From: Rhynchopus euleeides
Lineage: Eukaryota; Euglenozoa; Diplonemea; Diplonemida; Diplonemidae
Assembly (NCBI GenBank): GCA_963210315.1
Contig: OY723281.1
Location: forward strand, 1,798,001-1,862,000
Reading direction: 5' to 3'
DNA length: 64,000 nucleotides
Part shown: positions 17,864-28,424 of the stretch, one piece after another
How the letters are laid out: each line of letters begins with the position of its first letter
Position numbering within the stretch: the first letter of the stretch is position 1
Notes under the pieces: generated by a model
Database searches by the model: none
What the model saw: only the letters and a program-made list of their open reading frames with translations
Told to the model about the DNA's origin: nothing
Program-made: the position numbers and the translations under genes

Positions 17864-20800
17864 ATGGGCGATGCTTCCAAGCTGAAGGTCCTCGCCAGAT
17901 GCCGCAGCAGAGATGGGGAGAATTTCTCCGTGGCAGGCTCAGCCGTCATCCCGTCGCGCGCCAGCGCACCCGCCGTTGTCTTCGACCGCCTTTTCAGCGA
18001 TGTTGACGACAACTCGGCGGTGTTCGCGGAGAGCGGATGCGCCGCGATGTGCAGCGAGGCGATGGCGACCCACGCCACACCCCTCGGCGCACCTCGCAAG
18101 CTCTCGATGAGCGCAGTGATCTGCTGGGGTGCAGGGGGGACGGGCAAGACCCGCACCATGTTCGGGCAGGACGGGTTGGCCATCCGCTGCATCGCGGCGC
18201 TCTTCCGCCACGGCGCATCTTCCGTCAAAATGCAGTGTGTAGCGCTGCGCAACGACAGCTGCCAGGACCTTCTCAGCGGCAGGCGAGGCGTCAAGGTTGG
18301 AGTTGACGACAGACTCGGCGCAGTTATAGACGCCGATACCGACACCTGCCGGACGCTGCAGACAGCCGATGCCCTCCTGGCGAGCGTAGCTGAGAGGATC
18401 GAGGTGGCCAGCCTTTCGCACTTCGTCTGCTCCGCCACAGCCTTCCAGGGTCCCACCGCCTGCGCACGGATCTTCTTCGTTGATGGGGCGGACATCACCA
18501 AGCGGAGCAACCTCGAGAGGGGGCAGCCCGAGCTCGACGAGCTTGCTGCCCTGCAGCGCGGGCACTACGTGCTTCAGAGCTGCCTCTCAGGGATCGCATC
18601 CGGCAAGGACTACCGCACGCTGCCCTTCCGGGAGACCAAGCTGACGCGGATGCTGCAGCACCCGCTGCACTACACAGCTGCTGGGCAGGGGTCGTCTGTC
18701 GTCATTTTTTGCCTCCCGCAGGACGAGCAGCGGTACCAAGACTGCCTCTGCCTGCTGAAGACCGCAGAGCTGTGCCAGGGGATCCCGGTATGTGTGCCGG
18801 GTTGTGTTGTGCCGCGGGGGAGGGGGGGGAGTTCGCTAGCTTGGAGGGGGGACAATAGAGGTGGCGGGCGTGGGAGGGGGGGTGTAGTTGGAATGGGTTT
18901 GTTTCATCCGCGCAGGGTGTGTGTGTCTGGGGGGGGGGGGTCGGCACACTTCATTTGACATCCCGTTGTTTCCACCCGACCCGCACGGCACAGGATCTGC
19001 CCACCATCAGCGAGTACATCGACCTTCTTGACAACCTTGTCGATAAAGCTGAAGAAGGGGAGGCGCGGAACAAGGCACTGCAGAGCAAGATGAAGGCAAT
19101 GCACACACTGCGTATCCTGAAGATAGGTGAGAGCGCTAAGCTGGATGACGAGCTCGGCGGGAAGGGGGCCAAGCTGGAGCAGACATTGGCGCTGGCACGG
19201 AAGGCAATTTCTAAGGAGCTGAAGGCACAGGAGGTATGGTCTTGCCCGGGGTTGGCGATGGGTGATTCAATGGGGGACTCGGCTGAGAGGTGCTAAACGG
19301 GTCCCTTCGTTTGATGATTTGCCTCCACACTAAAAATCACCGTCCGGCGGTCCCTCGTCCAGCCTCCTCCTGCAGCTGCATCTGCAAATCGGCGATGCTG
19401 TCGGCCTGCTCCTCAGCCCTCGCCTCCAGGCGTGCCAGACGCGCCTCCGTGTCCAACCCGGCACCAACCCCAGGGGGGGGGCAGCGCCTCCAGCTCGCGC
19501 TCCCCCCCTCCTCAGCAGCCGCCTCCGCTGCTGCCGCGCCGCCTGCCTGCATTTTTGTCCAGGCGTACATCGGGCACACCCAGCCGGCACTCCCGGTATG
19601 GGCGACAGAGGCGTCCGCCACTGCCTTCGGCTGCAGGTCGTTGCCTGCCCACAAGCATTGCACGCATGCGTCGTTCCGCCCTCATAGACGGTGGCGCACG
19701 TCGGGAACTCCCTCATGATCCTCGCGGTATTCACCACCTCCTAATCCCACAGGCGCTGCAGATGGAGGAGATCCGTGGGGAGCTTCTGAAGGCGCGGCGG
19801 GACTACGAGGCCGTCCAGGCTGAGATCGAAGGTGCGACGGACATCGTGGAAGCCTCGCTGGCCGCTGAGCTTGAGCGGCACCTGCAGGAGAGGGTCATCG
19901 TGCGGCGCGACACTGAAGCCCGCATGGTCCGGGCGAGAGAAGAGAACGACAAAGAGGCCTTTGAGCGGGCTGCGGCCCGCAGGCGGGCCGAGATGCTGGG
20001 GGTATGGGAGACGCGCGTGGAGAAGGAGGTGGCGCAAATACAGGCGGAGAAGGATGCCCTCGCGGCGAAGAAGGGGCGTGCGTCGGGGCCGAGCCGCACA
20101 AACGGCCTGACGCCGGAACAGATAGCCGCGAAGTCGGAGCTCTTCAGGGCGTTGGACGAGATTGCTGACCTGGAGGAGCGAAACGAGGCACTTCGTGGCA
20201 CGATCCGCGATTACAAAGCAGAGACGCAGCTCGACGTCGCGACAGACTCGGAGGATTCTGAGGAGCGAGCTGTGTATCACACCCTGGGCAGCGCGCTGCA
20301 CCGCACGACACGCCCTTCAACTCCCGAGTCGTCGGTGCCGCCGACACCGCCGTCCGACTTCTCCGGGCCCCCTGCGGTGCCACAGCCGGTAGGGAGCGTG
20401 GAGAGGAATCCCCCGTCAGTGCCTGCATCCCGGTTGCTCGAGTCTTATCGGAGTTTAGGGGGCGACGATGCTGTGAAGAACATGTCTGACAAGGAGGCGT
20501 TCGAGGTGGAGAGGGAGCAGTTCCTCTTCACGGTGCGGAAGAACGACAGGATGCAGGAGATCTTCAAGGGGATCGTCGAGCTGCTGCAGAAGGGGACGGA
20601 GGTGACGTTCCTCAACCCGGACCCGCATGTCCTGATGCGTAGGTTTGTCGCGCGGATCGAGCACGACCCGAAGACGGAGAAGTCGTTTTTCAACATCGGG
20701 GGCCCGAGCGGGAGCTCATGGTGCCTCAACGACGGGTCGCTGCTCGAGATCCGCCTCGGGCAGAACAGCGACCAGTTCAACGGTGTCCTTCAGGAGGTCG

Positions 20801-22548
20801 GGGGGTACAGCGCGGTCAGCAGTCCGCAGAGCATGCCCCCGACTACTAAAATGCTGGTGAGCGAGCCACATACACTATCGATGTATGCGTATAGGTCCAT
20901 CACGCTGAGCTTCGCAAGCCATTCCAGGCCCGAAGTGTCGTTTGTCGCGGACTCGTCTGAGGATTTCGAGCGCTGGCAGGTGGGGCTGCACAAGTGCTCT
21001 GCCCACACAGAGGGGAGCGAAAAGGCAACTATCATCCCTCAGTGGAGCGCACCGCTGGATCTGTCGCGCAACCGGGACATCACACGTCTGGCGGAGAAGG
21101 AGCGGCACTTCTGTTCCATGAACCACATAGCGCCTATCGACTACCTCAATGCGAAGTACGAAACGTTGAGCGGGAACCGGTATGGCCTAGCATTTGTCTT
21201 GAGGCATCTCTTTCTGCATGTGTGTGTAGGGGGGGGGGGGGGGGCGAGACAGAATGAACGGCGCTGCGTATCCTCAAATCAGACCTGCCTTCTGTCCGTG
21301 TTTCGTTTTTTGGTAAAACACACCCCGTGTGGTAGAGAAAATACGGCAAGAGTCTCGGTGGGTCGGAAGAGCAGATGGTTCCCGCAACAGCTCCCGGGGA
21401 GCGGCGGGTATTTCGCATAGGATGCCGGATGTGTGAACACGTTTGTGCGGTTTGCCCTGTGTTGTGTGAACATATGTGTATGTGTGTGTGTATGCTCCAC
21501 CCAACCCGACACATTTTCTGTACTTCAGACAGGTAAGGTCACTCGACACGCGGGGGGGGGGTTTTTTGTGTGTGTTTTTTCTGCCAGCCGACATCACTAG
21601 CGCCAGCGAAAAAAAAAACGCGTGACGAGTGACGGGTTGAGGTGGAAGCGATCAATGCAAAAATCATCTGAAAGGAAGACTCGAGAGACTGCTGCTGTAT
21701 TTTCCCTTTACTGCATGAGGCTCACACAGAATCAATACCCCCACACGCACACACACATCATCCTCCCACCTTCTCAACACAGCATTGTCACGACATTGTA
21801 CGACATCCGCAGTGCGTCTTCGTTGGACCTTATCAACTCTCACAAGCTGTTTGAGTTCTTATACCTTGCAGGTATGCATCTGAGTGAAGTGGGTTTTTAA
21901 ACTGAGGGGGTCTTCGCTTTCGGCAAATTTCCGGCAGGGTTCGGCAGGTTTCACCTTAAAAAATTGGAGCAAATGCACCAAAAAGGATCGCCGGGTTTCT
22001 TTTGTTTTGTTTGTGCAACCTTCTGGTCACCTGCACGTTGGGGCGTGGAGTGTAGGTGAACAAAACACTGCTCCCCACTGCAACCTTTGTAAACTTTAGT
22101 TCTGAACGCCTTCCGTGAGCACGGTGCGTTTAACACAAATATGCACTTTTTCGGCAGTGTAGCGAAGACCCCTTTACAGCAAGCATTTTTATTGATTCTG
22201 ATACGCGACCACACACAACACGCCTGGCACGCAACAGGGTACATCTCCCCAACTGCCCTGTGGGAGATACGGTTCAACTCCGTGGACGATGCCAAAACAG
22301 CGAAGCGTCGGCGAAAGGAGGCTCTTGCTGGCCCTTCCAGCAACGCATTGCCGAACCCTGAGGGCAGCCTTGCGAGCGGGTTTGTTGCGGCTGCTCTGGA
22401 CGCCGCAAAGGATGCCATTGATGACCACGCGGATGACACCTTCAAAAATGCGGGATCTCTGGCCCTTTCAGCGGGCAACGACCTGATCTCCAAGGAACGG
22501 AAGAACCTTCTGAACGAGCAGGGCGCATCCCTGCAGCCACCCAAGTGA
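17864..22548 (+). CDS. Divergent kinesin-like motor protein with coiled coil and PH-like domain
   Basis: Five exons: 17864-18787, 18994-19233, 19753-21179, 21783-21871, 22238-22548; introns are GT-AG and phases fit at all four joins (about 996 aa). The motor-like domain (exon 1) has the P-loop G-A-G-G-T-G-K-T-R-T-M and the P-F-R-E-T-K-L-T-R-M-L-Q segment matching kinesin P-Y-R-D-S-K-L-T-R. The switch I motif S-S-R-S-H and switch II D-L-A-G-S-E are not recognisable (F-V-D-G-A-D-I at the latter position), so normal ATP-cycle coupling is doubtful. Exon 2 and the first part of exon 3 are coiled coil. A Pro/Ser-rich linker follows, then a PH-like domain closing with D-F-E-R-W-Q-V. It may be a membrane-associated kinesin-like protein with a weakened motor. 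The ATG at 17864 was chosen because upstream codons are non-ATG. Confidence 0.82.
19234..19752 (+). other. Kinesin intron 2 (519 bp) with antisense coiled-coil ORF
   Basis: Donor GAG|GTATGG, acceptor CCCACAG|GCGCTG, phase 0 on both sides. On the minus strand, 19337-19465 encodes a heptad-like stretch (L-A-R-L-E-A-R-A-E-E-Q-A-D and onward) of coding-like composition, ending at a stop at 19337. No start or splice sites were established. Confidence 0.6.
21180..21782 (+). other. Kinesin intron 3 (603 bp)
   Basis: Donor ACCG|GTATGG, acceptor CAACACAG|CATTG. It contains a run of about 14 G near 21230, a C/T-poor stretch and a second G run near 21550. No ORF or mobile-element signature was recognised. 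Confidence 0.7.
21906..22172. mobile_element. MITE-like element, TIR GGGGGTCTTCGCT, in kinesin intron 4
   Basis: GGGGGTCTTCGCT at 21906-21918 and AGCGAAGACCCC at 22161-22172 form inverted ends of a 267-bp element. The interior contains the CGCCGGGTTTCTTTTG...GTGAGCACGGTGCG block that also lies beside the 108-bp copy at 27166-27333. It is contained entirely within intron 4 (21872-22237), so splicing would remove it. Confidence 0.7.
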
Positions 22549-23341
22549 GAAGCTGTTGTGCTGAAGGTGGCGGGGGAGCTGCACGGTGGCCCAGGTCAGG
22601 GTTTTGACCAGGCCTGTCAAGAGGTGCCTGTCCAGTGTACCGGCCCCCTTTTCAGAAACTGGCCTGGTCAACCACCTGGTCACGCCGCTGACTCGGGCCA
22701 CCATGTGGAAACCATCTCCCCGCCCCCCCAAGCACGGCCCCCTCATTTGCACCCCACCCTCTGCAGGTCTGCACAAGTCTGTATCTGTTCCACCTGGCCT
22801 GCAGCATGTGCCCCACCCGCCCCACTGTATCGTGAGCCACGCGCCCCCGTTGTGCACGCAGTCCCCCTGCGCAACATAGCTGGTGTAGTGACAACATAAT
22901 TGACACATATTCCTAGAGGGTGCGTTAGGTCGGCTTCCTTTGGCCTTCTCCTCTCGGCAATCACCCACCCCACCCCAGTAGCACTGCCGCCCCTGGGCAG
23001 CGGGCCCTGGAAGACGCAGTCGCAACGGGTCTGCAACAAATCGGCATACGTCTGCTGCACACCACCAATAGCCTCCCCCCCTCCCGTTTACGAGGTACTC
23101 ACGTCCCCAGACACCTGGGGCGCTCCCTCGGGGTACATTGACGAGCAGGTAGGCAGGCCTAGTAGTGCATTCGCATGGAGCTGCAGAAGCACGGACCCTC
23201 ACCAGCGACATACCCCTTGTGGTGGCACCGTGTTTGATCCCCATCCCACTCGCACATACACTGCACACACCGCCACACCCTCCAGGACGTCTCTTCAGTG
23301 TGTTTCCGCGTGCAGTGGAGGAAGAGAACGATTCCAAAGAC
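22549..23341. other. Intergenic, no supported gene
   Basis: A 291-codon minus-strand frame covers most of it but is Gly/Cys/Trp-rich, overlaps the kinesin 3' exon and a WD40 5' region in antisense, and matches nothing I recognise. The last ~120 bp (TTTGATCCCCATCCC...CACCCTCCAG) is the conserved pre-exon pyrimidine tract of the WD40 family. Confidence 0.5.
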
Positions 23342-24478
23342 ATGGATGTGACTGTGCGTCACACGGGGACCGGTGACAGCTGTGTCGTCGGTGTTCCGGA
23401 AGGCGGGACCGTGGTCGGGCTGAAGGCGGATGCGCTCAACGAGATGTTCCCGGGTTCTATCAACCCAGTCCGTGAGGCTGCATGCGTCGCAGCACACATC
23501 GAAGGGTGTGAGGAGGAGCTGGACGACGCACAGCGTGTTGCCGACACGGGTCTGGAGGACGGGGGTGCTGTCCAGCTCGTCCCACGCTGGCCCACAGTCA
23601 AGGCTCCCGCAGTCTACTCATCGACCCATGGCAACTTCATAAACTGCATCACACTGTCGAGGTGTGGGACGCTGTGTGCTGTGGCTTACCGCAAAGGACA
23701 CATCACTGTGTTTGACACCACCACCGCTGCTGTGGTGGCGGACTTAATACACGGCAGCCAAGGTGTTTGTTGCACTCCGTTCTCTGTCTGTGGGACGTGG
23801 TTGGCAACGTGCTCTCGTGACGGCACCGTCTGCGTGTGGCTGACTTCAACTTGGGAGGAGGTGTGCACGCACATGCTGGACCACAACAACATCAGAGTGT
23901 TCAGTGCAGCGTGGACACACTGCGGGCGTCTGGTGTCCGGAGACGAATCAGGCAAGGTGCGTGTGTGGGACTTGAAGGGCACACCGAGCGCCACAGTGCT
24001 GGAGGGTCACAGCAAGGTTGTTCTCACCATTGCTGTGTCGGGCACGAGGATCTTCAGCGGGTCAGCTGACAAGAGTATCCGTGTGTGGGACATCAGCACC
24101 CTCACACACACACACACCCTGGATGACCATACTGATTGGGTGCGCGGCATCGCCCTGACTCAGGACGAGCAGCACCTGGTGTCGTGCTCTGACGACTGGT
24201 CACTCAAGGTGTGGTGCACAACCTCCCTCAGCTGCCTGCGTACTGTGCAACTCCACTACTTTCCCTCCTCAGTTGCTGTGTCACAGCCAGGTGATGTTGT
24301 TGCAGTGGGGACTCCTAACAGTCACACCAGACTGTACCGCCTCAGCACAGGCGAGTGTCTGGGGAAGGTGGACTCAGAGGGTGATGGTGTTGCACTCAGC
24401 CTCTGCGGGAGGTGGGTCTTCACATCAACGAACCAAACTTCAGTCTCTGTGTGTGCTGTGTCTTCCGTTTCACCCTGA
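23342..24478 (+). CDS. UBL-WD40 propeller protein (cluster copy I)
   Basis: 378 aa from ATG 23342 (M-D-V-T-V-R-H-T-G-T-G). UBL ~1-82 with the A-A-C-V variant, followed by seven blades ending V-S-S-V-S-P. Copy-specific residues include G-N-F-I-N-C (blade 1), C-T-H-M-L-D-H-N-N-I-R (blade 3 entry), S-K-V-V-L-T (blade 4), S-A-D-K-S-I-R (blade 4 turn) and H-Y-F-P-S-S (blade 6). It is preceded by a CACACCCTCCAG acceptor at ~23285. No transmembrane or enzymatic motif. Closest to copies G and K in the UBL. Confidence 0.86.
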   Translation: MDVTVRHTGTGDSCVVGVPEGGTVVGLKADALNEMFPGSINPVREAACVAAHIEGCEEELDDAQRVADTGLEDGGAVQLVPRWPTVKAPAVYSSTHGNFINCITLSRCGTLCAVAYRKGHITVFDTTTAAVVADLIHGSQGVCCTPFSVCGTWLATCSRDGTVCVWLTSTWEEVCTHMLDHNNIRVFSAAWTHCGRLVSGDESGKVRVWDLKGTPSATVLEGHSKVVLTIAVSGTRIFSGSADKSIRVWDISTLTHTHTLDDHTDWVRGIALTQDEQHLVSCSDDWSLKVWCTTSLSCLRTVQLHYFPSSVAVSQPGDVVAVGTPNSHTRLYRLSTGECLGKVDSEGDGVALSLCGRWVFTSTNQTSVSVCAVSSVSP

Positions 24479-25982
24479 GTGAGTCAGTGTCCCGGAGCCC
24501 TCTTCCCTGCCTTCGTGTTTGATGTCGTGTTGCACCCTGCTTGCGTATTTATACCATCCAGAAGACTGAGCTTTGTGTTTTGGAGGAAGTATGATACGAG
24601 AAAGGACTGGCGCCAGCACCTCTGTCATGTTTCCCATTTTTTGTGACAAACGGACAGTGCTCACGGAAGCGTTCAGATCGAAAGGTGGCAGTCACTTTGT
24701 CCCTCTGAGAGGGTGCGAGTATTTGTAGCCACATGCAATGAAGGAGGAAATGGAACACAGAGAAAGCAGGTCCGGTTTGAGCTTACGAACTGGCATGAAG
24801 GGTGGAAGCGATCGACAAGTACAACCACTCTCTCTGAGATCTCAGAACGTTTGCCTCACCCCTTTTCCCTTTTCTATCTTCCGATACAAATCAGAGACTC
24901 AAGAAATTACGGCACACGCGTAGCCCCGTAATTGCAGAGCCACATCTCACCTCATCACAGGTCGAGGTGTGCGTTTCATCCCCCAACGGTGGATGCGGTC
25001 AACAAACAGGCTCTGTTTCTTTTCTTCCGTGGTGAGTGGTGCATCGTGTAGGGAAGTACTTTTTTCGAAGACATTGCAAGATGTTACGGAATTTTTTCAG
25101 GATCTGTTTTGAGGAGGCGTTCCGTGCTCTACACTCATCACACCACCACACCTTCATCAGCCAGGAGATTTGTGTATCATCGTCACCAAGGGGTTTTTCG
25201 TTGAGGCTTCACACCAAGTCAGACGTCCTTCGCCGTCTTTTCTTTCAAAATCCCAAGGTTGGGTGTGTGTAATAGTAAAAATGTGCGCGTAATACTGTTG
25301 TAGTAAGTGGGTTGTTATATTGTAATATTCGGGACCACTCCCGGAAAGTGGAATTTCATTTATTTTATTACAAAAATTACATTACAACGATTTTTTTGTT
25401 AGAAATGAGGGGCCTCCTGTGGTCCGAATTTCTTTTATTTATTTACAAAACTAACAGTTTTTTGTCAGTTTTTCTCACATCACCAAGGGGGGATGGGCCA
25501 CACACATGCACGTTCACCCTCACACTGACCGGGGGAGCGAGCCAGCCGCGGCTTCGAGGACACACGCTGCCAGAATCGGCTGTTCTCTCTTATTAGAGAG
25601 TGCATATTATGCCTCCCGAGGCAGTGCCAGGGCAGTGTACCCCTGACGCACCTGACACCTCTCAGAGCCCCCGTCAGGGGTACCCCTGGAGAGCCCTCCA
25701 TCACCGTCGACCCCCTCCGGGGGCCTCCCAGGTGCTCATTTGCAGGGAGGCCAGAGCACTGGGTGTGACCCCCATAACTGGTTCCCAGACCTCCAAAAAC
25801 CATTTTTGGATCAGTGTGGGGTGGTTTTGGGGGCCTCGGGGCACTTAATGGAGTATTTTGTGACCGACGACACGAAAAGGGGGGATTTTGGACCCCCTAC
25901 ACCACCACCTCCCCGGCCCCACACCACCCGCACCCGCCCAGGTTAATTTATTTTCTAACAGTGGTGCCCCTGACGACCCCAT
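24479..25982. other. Intergenic region with repeat fragments and an AT-rich island
   Basis: No gene is supported. 24815-24905 repeats at 27690-27785 (ACTCTCTCTGAGATCTCAG...). ~24938-24968 (CCACATCTCACCTC) repeats near 44912. 25119-25160 resembles the 17.3 kb repeat. 25260-25475 is strikingly AT-rich with a short inverted pair (TTCGGGACCAC / GTGGTCCGAA). 25637-25683 is a hairpin with a 12-bp perfect stem. Confidence 0.5.
25637..25683. repeat. Inverted repeat with 12-bp perfect stem
   Basis: GTACCCCTGACG (25637-25648) pairs with CGTCAGGGGTAC (25672-25683) across a 23-nt loop. Downstream are further C/G-rich blocks. Function unknown; could be an element end or a structured RNA. Confidence 0.5.
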
Positions 25983-26941
25983 ATTGCGTAGTTTGTGCGT
26001 AGTGAAAAGGGGGGGGGGGGTCTCATTTTTTGATTTACTCAGCCATTCTCTGTCTCTATGCCGGGACCCCAAACTCAAGGAGTTCTTGCTGTTCCGGGGT
26101 CAGTGAGGGTGCAGGCGCTTCAGGTGCTGCAGGTGCTGCAGGTTCTTCAGGTGCTGCAGCGCTGGCAGCCTTCGGTGCGGGTTTCGACTCAGTCTTTGCA
26201 GGTCTCTTTGGGGGTGCCCTTTGGCGCGGTGCCTGCTTCAGCTCGTCGGGTGGAAGCATCAACGCATCATTAAGCGGTGCCTGCTTCAGCTCCTCCGGGT
26301 GGAAGCGTCAACGCATCATTAAGGAAGAAGGAAGCACAGTTGCTACGCTTTTTTGCAGCTGCAGGAAACGACACCATACCCAACAACAATCCCCAGACCG
26401 TCGAGGGAGAGTGGGCGCCTGGATCCCGTGACACAGATCTCTAGTGCCGTTGTGATCCCCTCGGATAACGTCTCCTGGACGTTGTCAGCGGAGGTTGCCT
26501 GTGTGGCGGTGACCTCCGTATACCCCGCGGGATCCAGTGCCAGTAGCGCCTTCTTCAGCTTTTCGTCGACCCCTCGGCCGACGCTCTCCTTGATGTCAAG
26601 GGCCACCTTCAGGGTGGCACCTCGCAGCGCCCTGAAGGCTGTGATCGTATCATCATTCACAATCTCGAGGGTGTTCTACGCGGCTCCTGGAACTCACTTC
26701 CTTCTCAGGTGTTTCTGGGCATGGGGCAACCTTGCCCAGGTGTTTCTGGAGTCCCGCCCCACATGTCGTGCGTTCTTTCGTACGGTGTATAGTGAGTTCT
26801 GGCAATAATTTTTTGCTCGGTCAGCGCAGTGCCTCCAGTCCTGTCTCAGTAGCCACACAGAAAGGGGGACCAAAAAAAACTGGGGGGGGACCAAAAAGCG
26901 AGACCCCCCCCCCAGATTGCGTAGTTTGTGCGTAGTGAAAA
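25983..26941. repeat. 26-bp direct repeats bracketing a minus-strand gene fragment
   Basis: ATTGCGTAGTTTGTGCGTAG plus TGAAAA occurs at 25983-26008 and again at 26916-26941, each followed by a G run and with C- or A-rich DNA nearby. The ~930-bp interval between them holds the only stretch in this region with convincing minus-strand coding character. Confidence 0.6.
26056..26660 (-). CDS. Unknown protein, C-terminal part, probably two exons (minus strand)
   Basis: An upstream part at ~26660-26436 encodes a charged helical stretch (I-T-A-F-R-A-L-R-G, then K-V-A-L-D-I-K-E-S-V, then E-K-L-K-K-A-L-L-A-L-D-P). A downstream part at ~26290-26056 encodes a Pro/Ala/Lys-rich tail (A-P-P-K-R-P-A-K-T-E-S-K-P...) ending E-L-L-E-F-G-V-P-A and a TAG at 26056. 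Composition on this strand is clearly more protein-like than on the plus strand. Between them lies probable intron plus a 48/49-bp tandem duplication (26227-26274, 26275-26323) that duplicates a candidate GAAGCAG acceptor. The 5' end was not found. Family not recognised. Confidence 0.4.
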
Positions 26942-27057
26942 AGGGGTAAATCAGGGGCACCAAACAGCGTTATTAATTTTTGTTAGATTTGGTGACCCGC
27001 CGGACCGCCATGGGAATTAATTTATTTTATGAAATTACAAACCCATTTACTACTACA
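26942..27057. other. Short AT-richer spacer
   Basis: Contains AATTAATTTATTTTATG-like sequence directly before the MITE; no gene. Confidence 0.4.
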
Positions 27058-27165
27058 GGGGGTCTTCGCTACGGGGTGGTCGTCAGTGCATTTTGGTGCA
27101 TTTCCTGTTGAATTGGCTGAAAACTGAAGAAGTTTGTCGAAGTTTGTCGACCAGCAAAGACCCCC
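27058..27165. mobile_element. MITE-like element, TIR GGGGGTCTTCGCT, copy 3 (108 bp, inverted relative to copy 1)
   Basis: GGGGGTCTTCGCT (27058-27070) and AGCAAAGACCCCC (27153-27165) form the ends. The flanks add TACTACA on the left and ACAGTAGTA on the right, extending the inverted symmetry. The interior is the reverse complement of copy 1 at 728-835 in its core. No ORF. Confidence 0.7.
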
Positions 27166-27333
27166 ACAGTAGTAAAAAAGGATTGCCGGGTTTCTTTTGT
27201 TTTGTTTGTGCAACCTTCTGGTCACCTGCACGTTGGGGCGTGGAGTGTAGGTGAACAAAACATTGCTCCCACTGCAACCTTTTTAGTTCTGAACGCCTTC
27301 CGTGAGCACGGTGCGTTTGACACAAAAATAGGT
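27166..27333. repeat. ~165-bp block shared with the interior of the intron-4 MITE
   Basis: The GCCGGGTTTCTTTTGTTTTG to GTGAGCACGGTGCG region matches ~21985-22135 closely. In the kinesin intron the block lies between the TIRs, while here it lies just outside a shorter TIR-bounded element. This suggests a larger family member of which 27058-27165 is an internal or deleted form. Confidence 0.6.
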
Positions 27334-28136
27334 GTGATCGAGATAGTGGAAGCGACCTGAAATGGAACATTCGAACCGCCCCATGCGGGCCACCTGCATT
27401 CGTGTGGGGTCAATTTGATGTGGCGTGTGTTCTGCACACCCGCATCCACCTTATCCGAAGTTATATGAACACCACCACCCTGTTGTGTCCTGTTGCTATC
27501 CCCTTCCGCATAGACGGGCTGCGGCTTTGCCGCCCGGACACAACACAGGTGGCAGTGCCCATTGGCATTGCCTCCTTTTGCCTTTTGCCGTTTGTTTCTT
27601 CCTCTCGCTGCCTCGTGCAGTTGAGGTCCTCGTTTATTATGGAGGCACTGCCCTCCTCCCTTGTCTTGGCCACCCCTGCTGTCAGCCATGGGACAAGTAC
27701 AGCCACTCTCTCTGAGATCTCAGAATGTTTACCTCACCCCCTTTTCCCTTTTCTATCCTCCGACACAAATCAGAGACTCGGGAATTTTGGATTTGTGCTA
27801 TACAACTCAGGATACTTTGCTATGCAGATCATGCAGGACGTGTGGGGGTGTTTTCGCGATCGCCGAATACCCGCTGGTTCTTCTCTCCCCTTTCTGATAT
27901 GCAGATGCAAGGTTATGAAAGCACACTCGTGTGAGCGGAGGGCGAGCCACCACAGCTGCAACCAGACGTGCTCTATACACTAACCCCACCCCTCTTCAGG
28001 TTCAGGGTGTGATTCACAGTTCAGGGTTTTGTGTGTAGAAGCTTCAACGCAACAAGGAAATTCATCAGAGCGGTTGTAGCTTTGCCGTGTTAGGGCGTTT
28101 TTTAAGTACATGCATGATGCGTAAAAGTGTAGACTC
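27334..28136. other. Intergenic DNA with dispersed repeats
   Basis: No gene is supported. 27690-27785 is the second copy of the 24.8 kb repeat and 27949-28112 is the second copy of the ~150-bp repeat. A 19-nt segment at ~28113-28131 (CATGATGCGTAAAAGTGTA) recurs inverted at ~35079-35097. In both places it sits at the edge of a broken WD40 fragment. Confidence 0.5.
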
Positions 28137-28424
28137 ACCAGACAAAGTGCGTGTGACACTGTGTGGGACTTGAAGGGCACACCGAGCGCCACAGTGCTGG
28201 AGGGTCACAGCGATTATGTTGTTGCAGTACTGTTGAGATTCTGTCGGAGTTCCAGCACCACGAGCGCACTGTACCGCCTCAGCTCTGGAGAGTGTCTGAG
28301 GAAGGTGGACTCACAGGGTGATTGCGCGGGTGTTGCACTCAGCCTCTGCGGGAGGTGGGTCTTCTCACCAACGAACATAACTTCTGTCTCTGTGTGTGCT
28401 GTGCCTTCCGGGTGCTACGTGTGA
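28137..28424 (+). pseudogene. WD40 fragment J with internal deletion
   Basis: It joins blade 3 (W-D-L-K-G-T-P-S-A-T-V-L-E-G-H-S) directly to blade 6 (V-V-A-V-L-L), skipping blades 4-5, then continues to the tail. The blade 6-7 part shares the rare C-A-G-V and C-W/R-S-S-N/S-T-T-S-A features of copy O (37909), so it derives from an O-like gene. Confidence 0.8.

Noticed and set aside
18788-18993. Reading the kinesin as ending at 18958 by read-through of intron 1
   Set aside because: The read-through is Gly-rich low complexity, whereas a GT-AG splice (18787/18994) joins in phase 0 to a clean coiled-coil exon.
22468-23343. 291-codon minus-strand ORF
   Set aside because: Antisense to the kinesin 3' exon and to conserved WD40 pre-exon DNA; Gly/Cys/Trp-rich; no recognisable domain.
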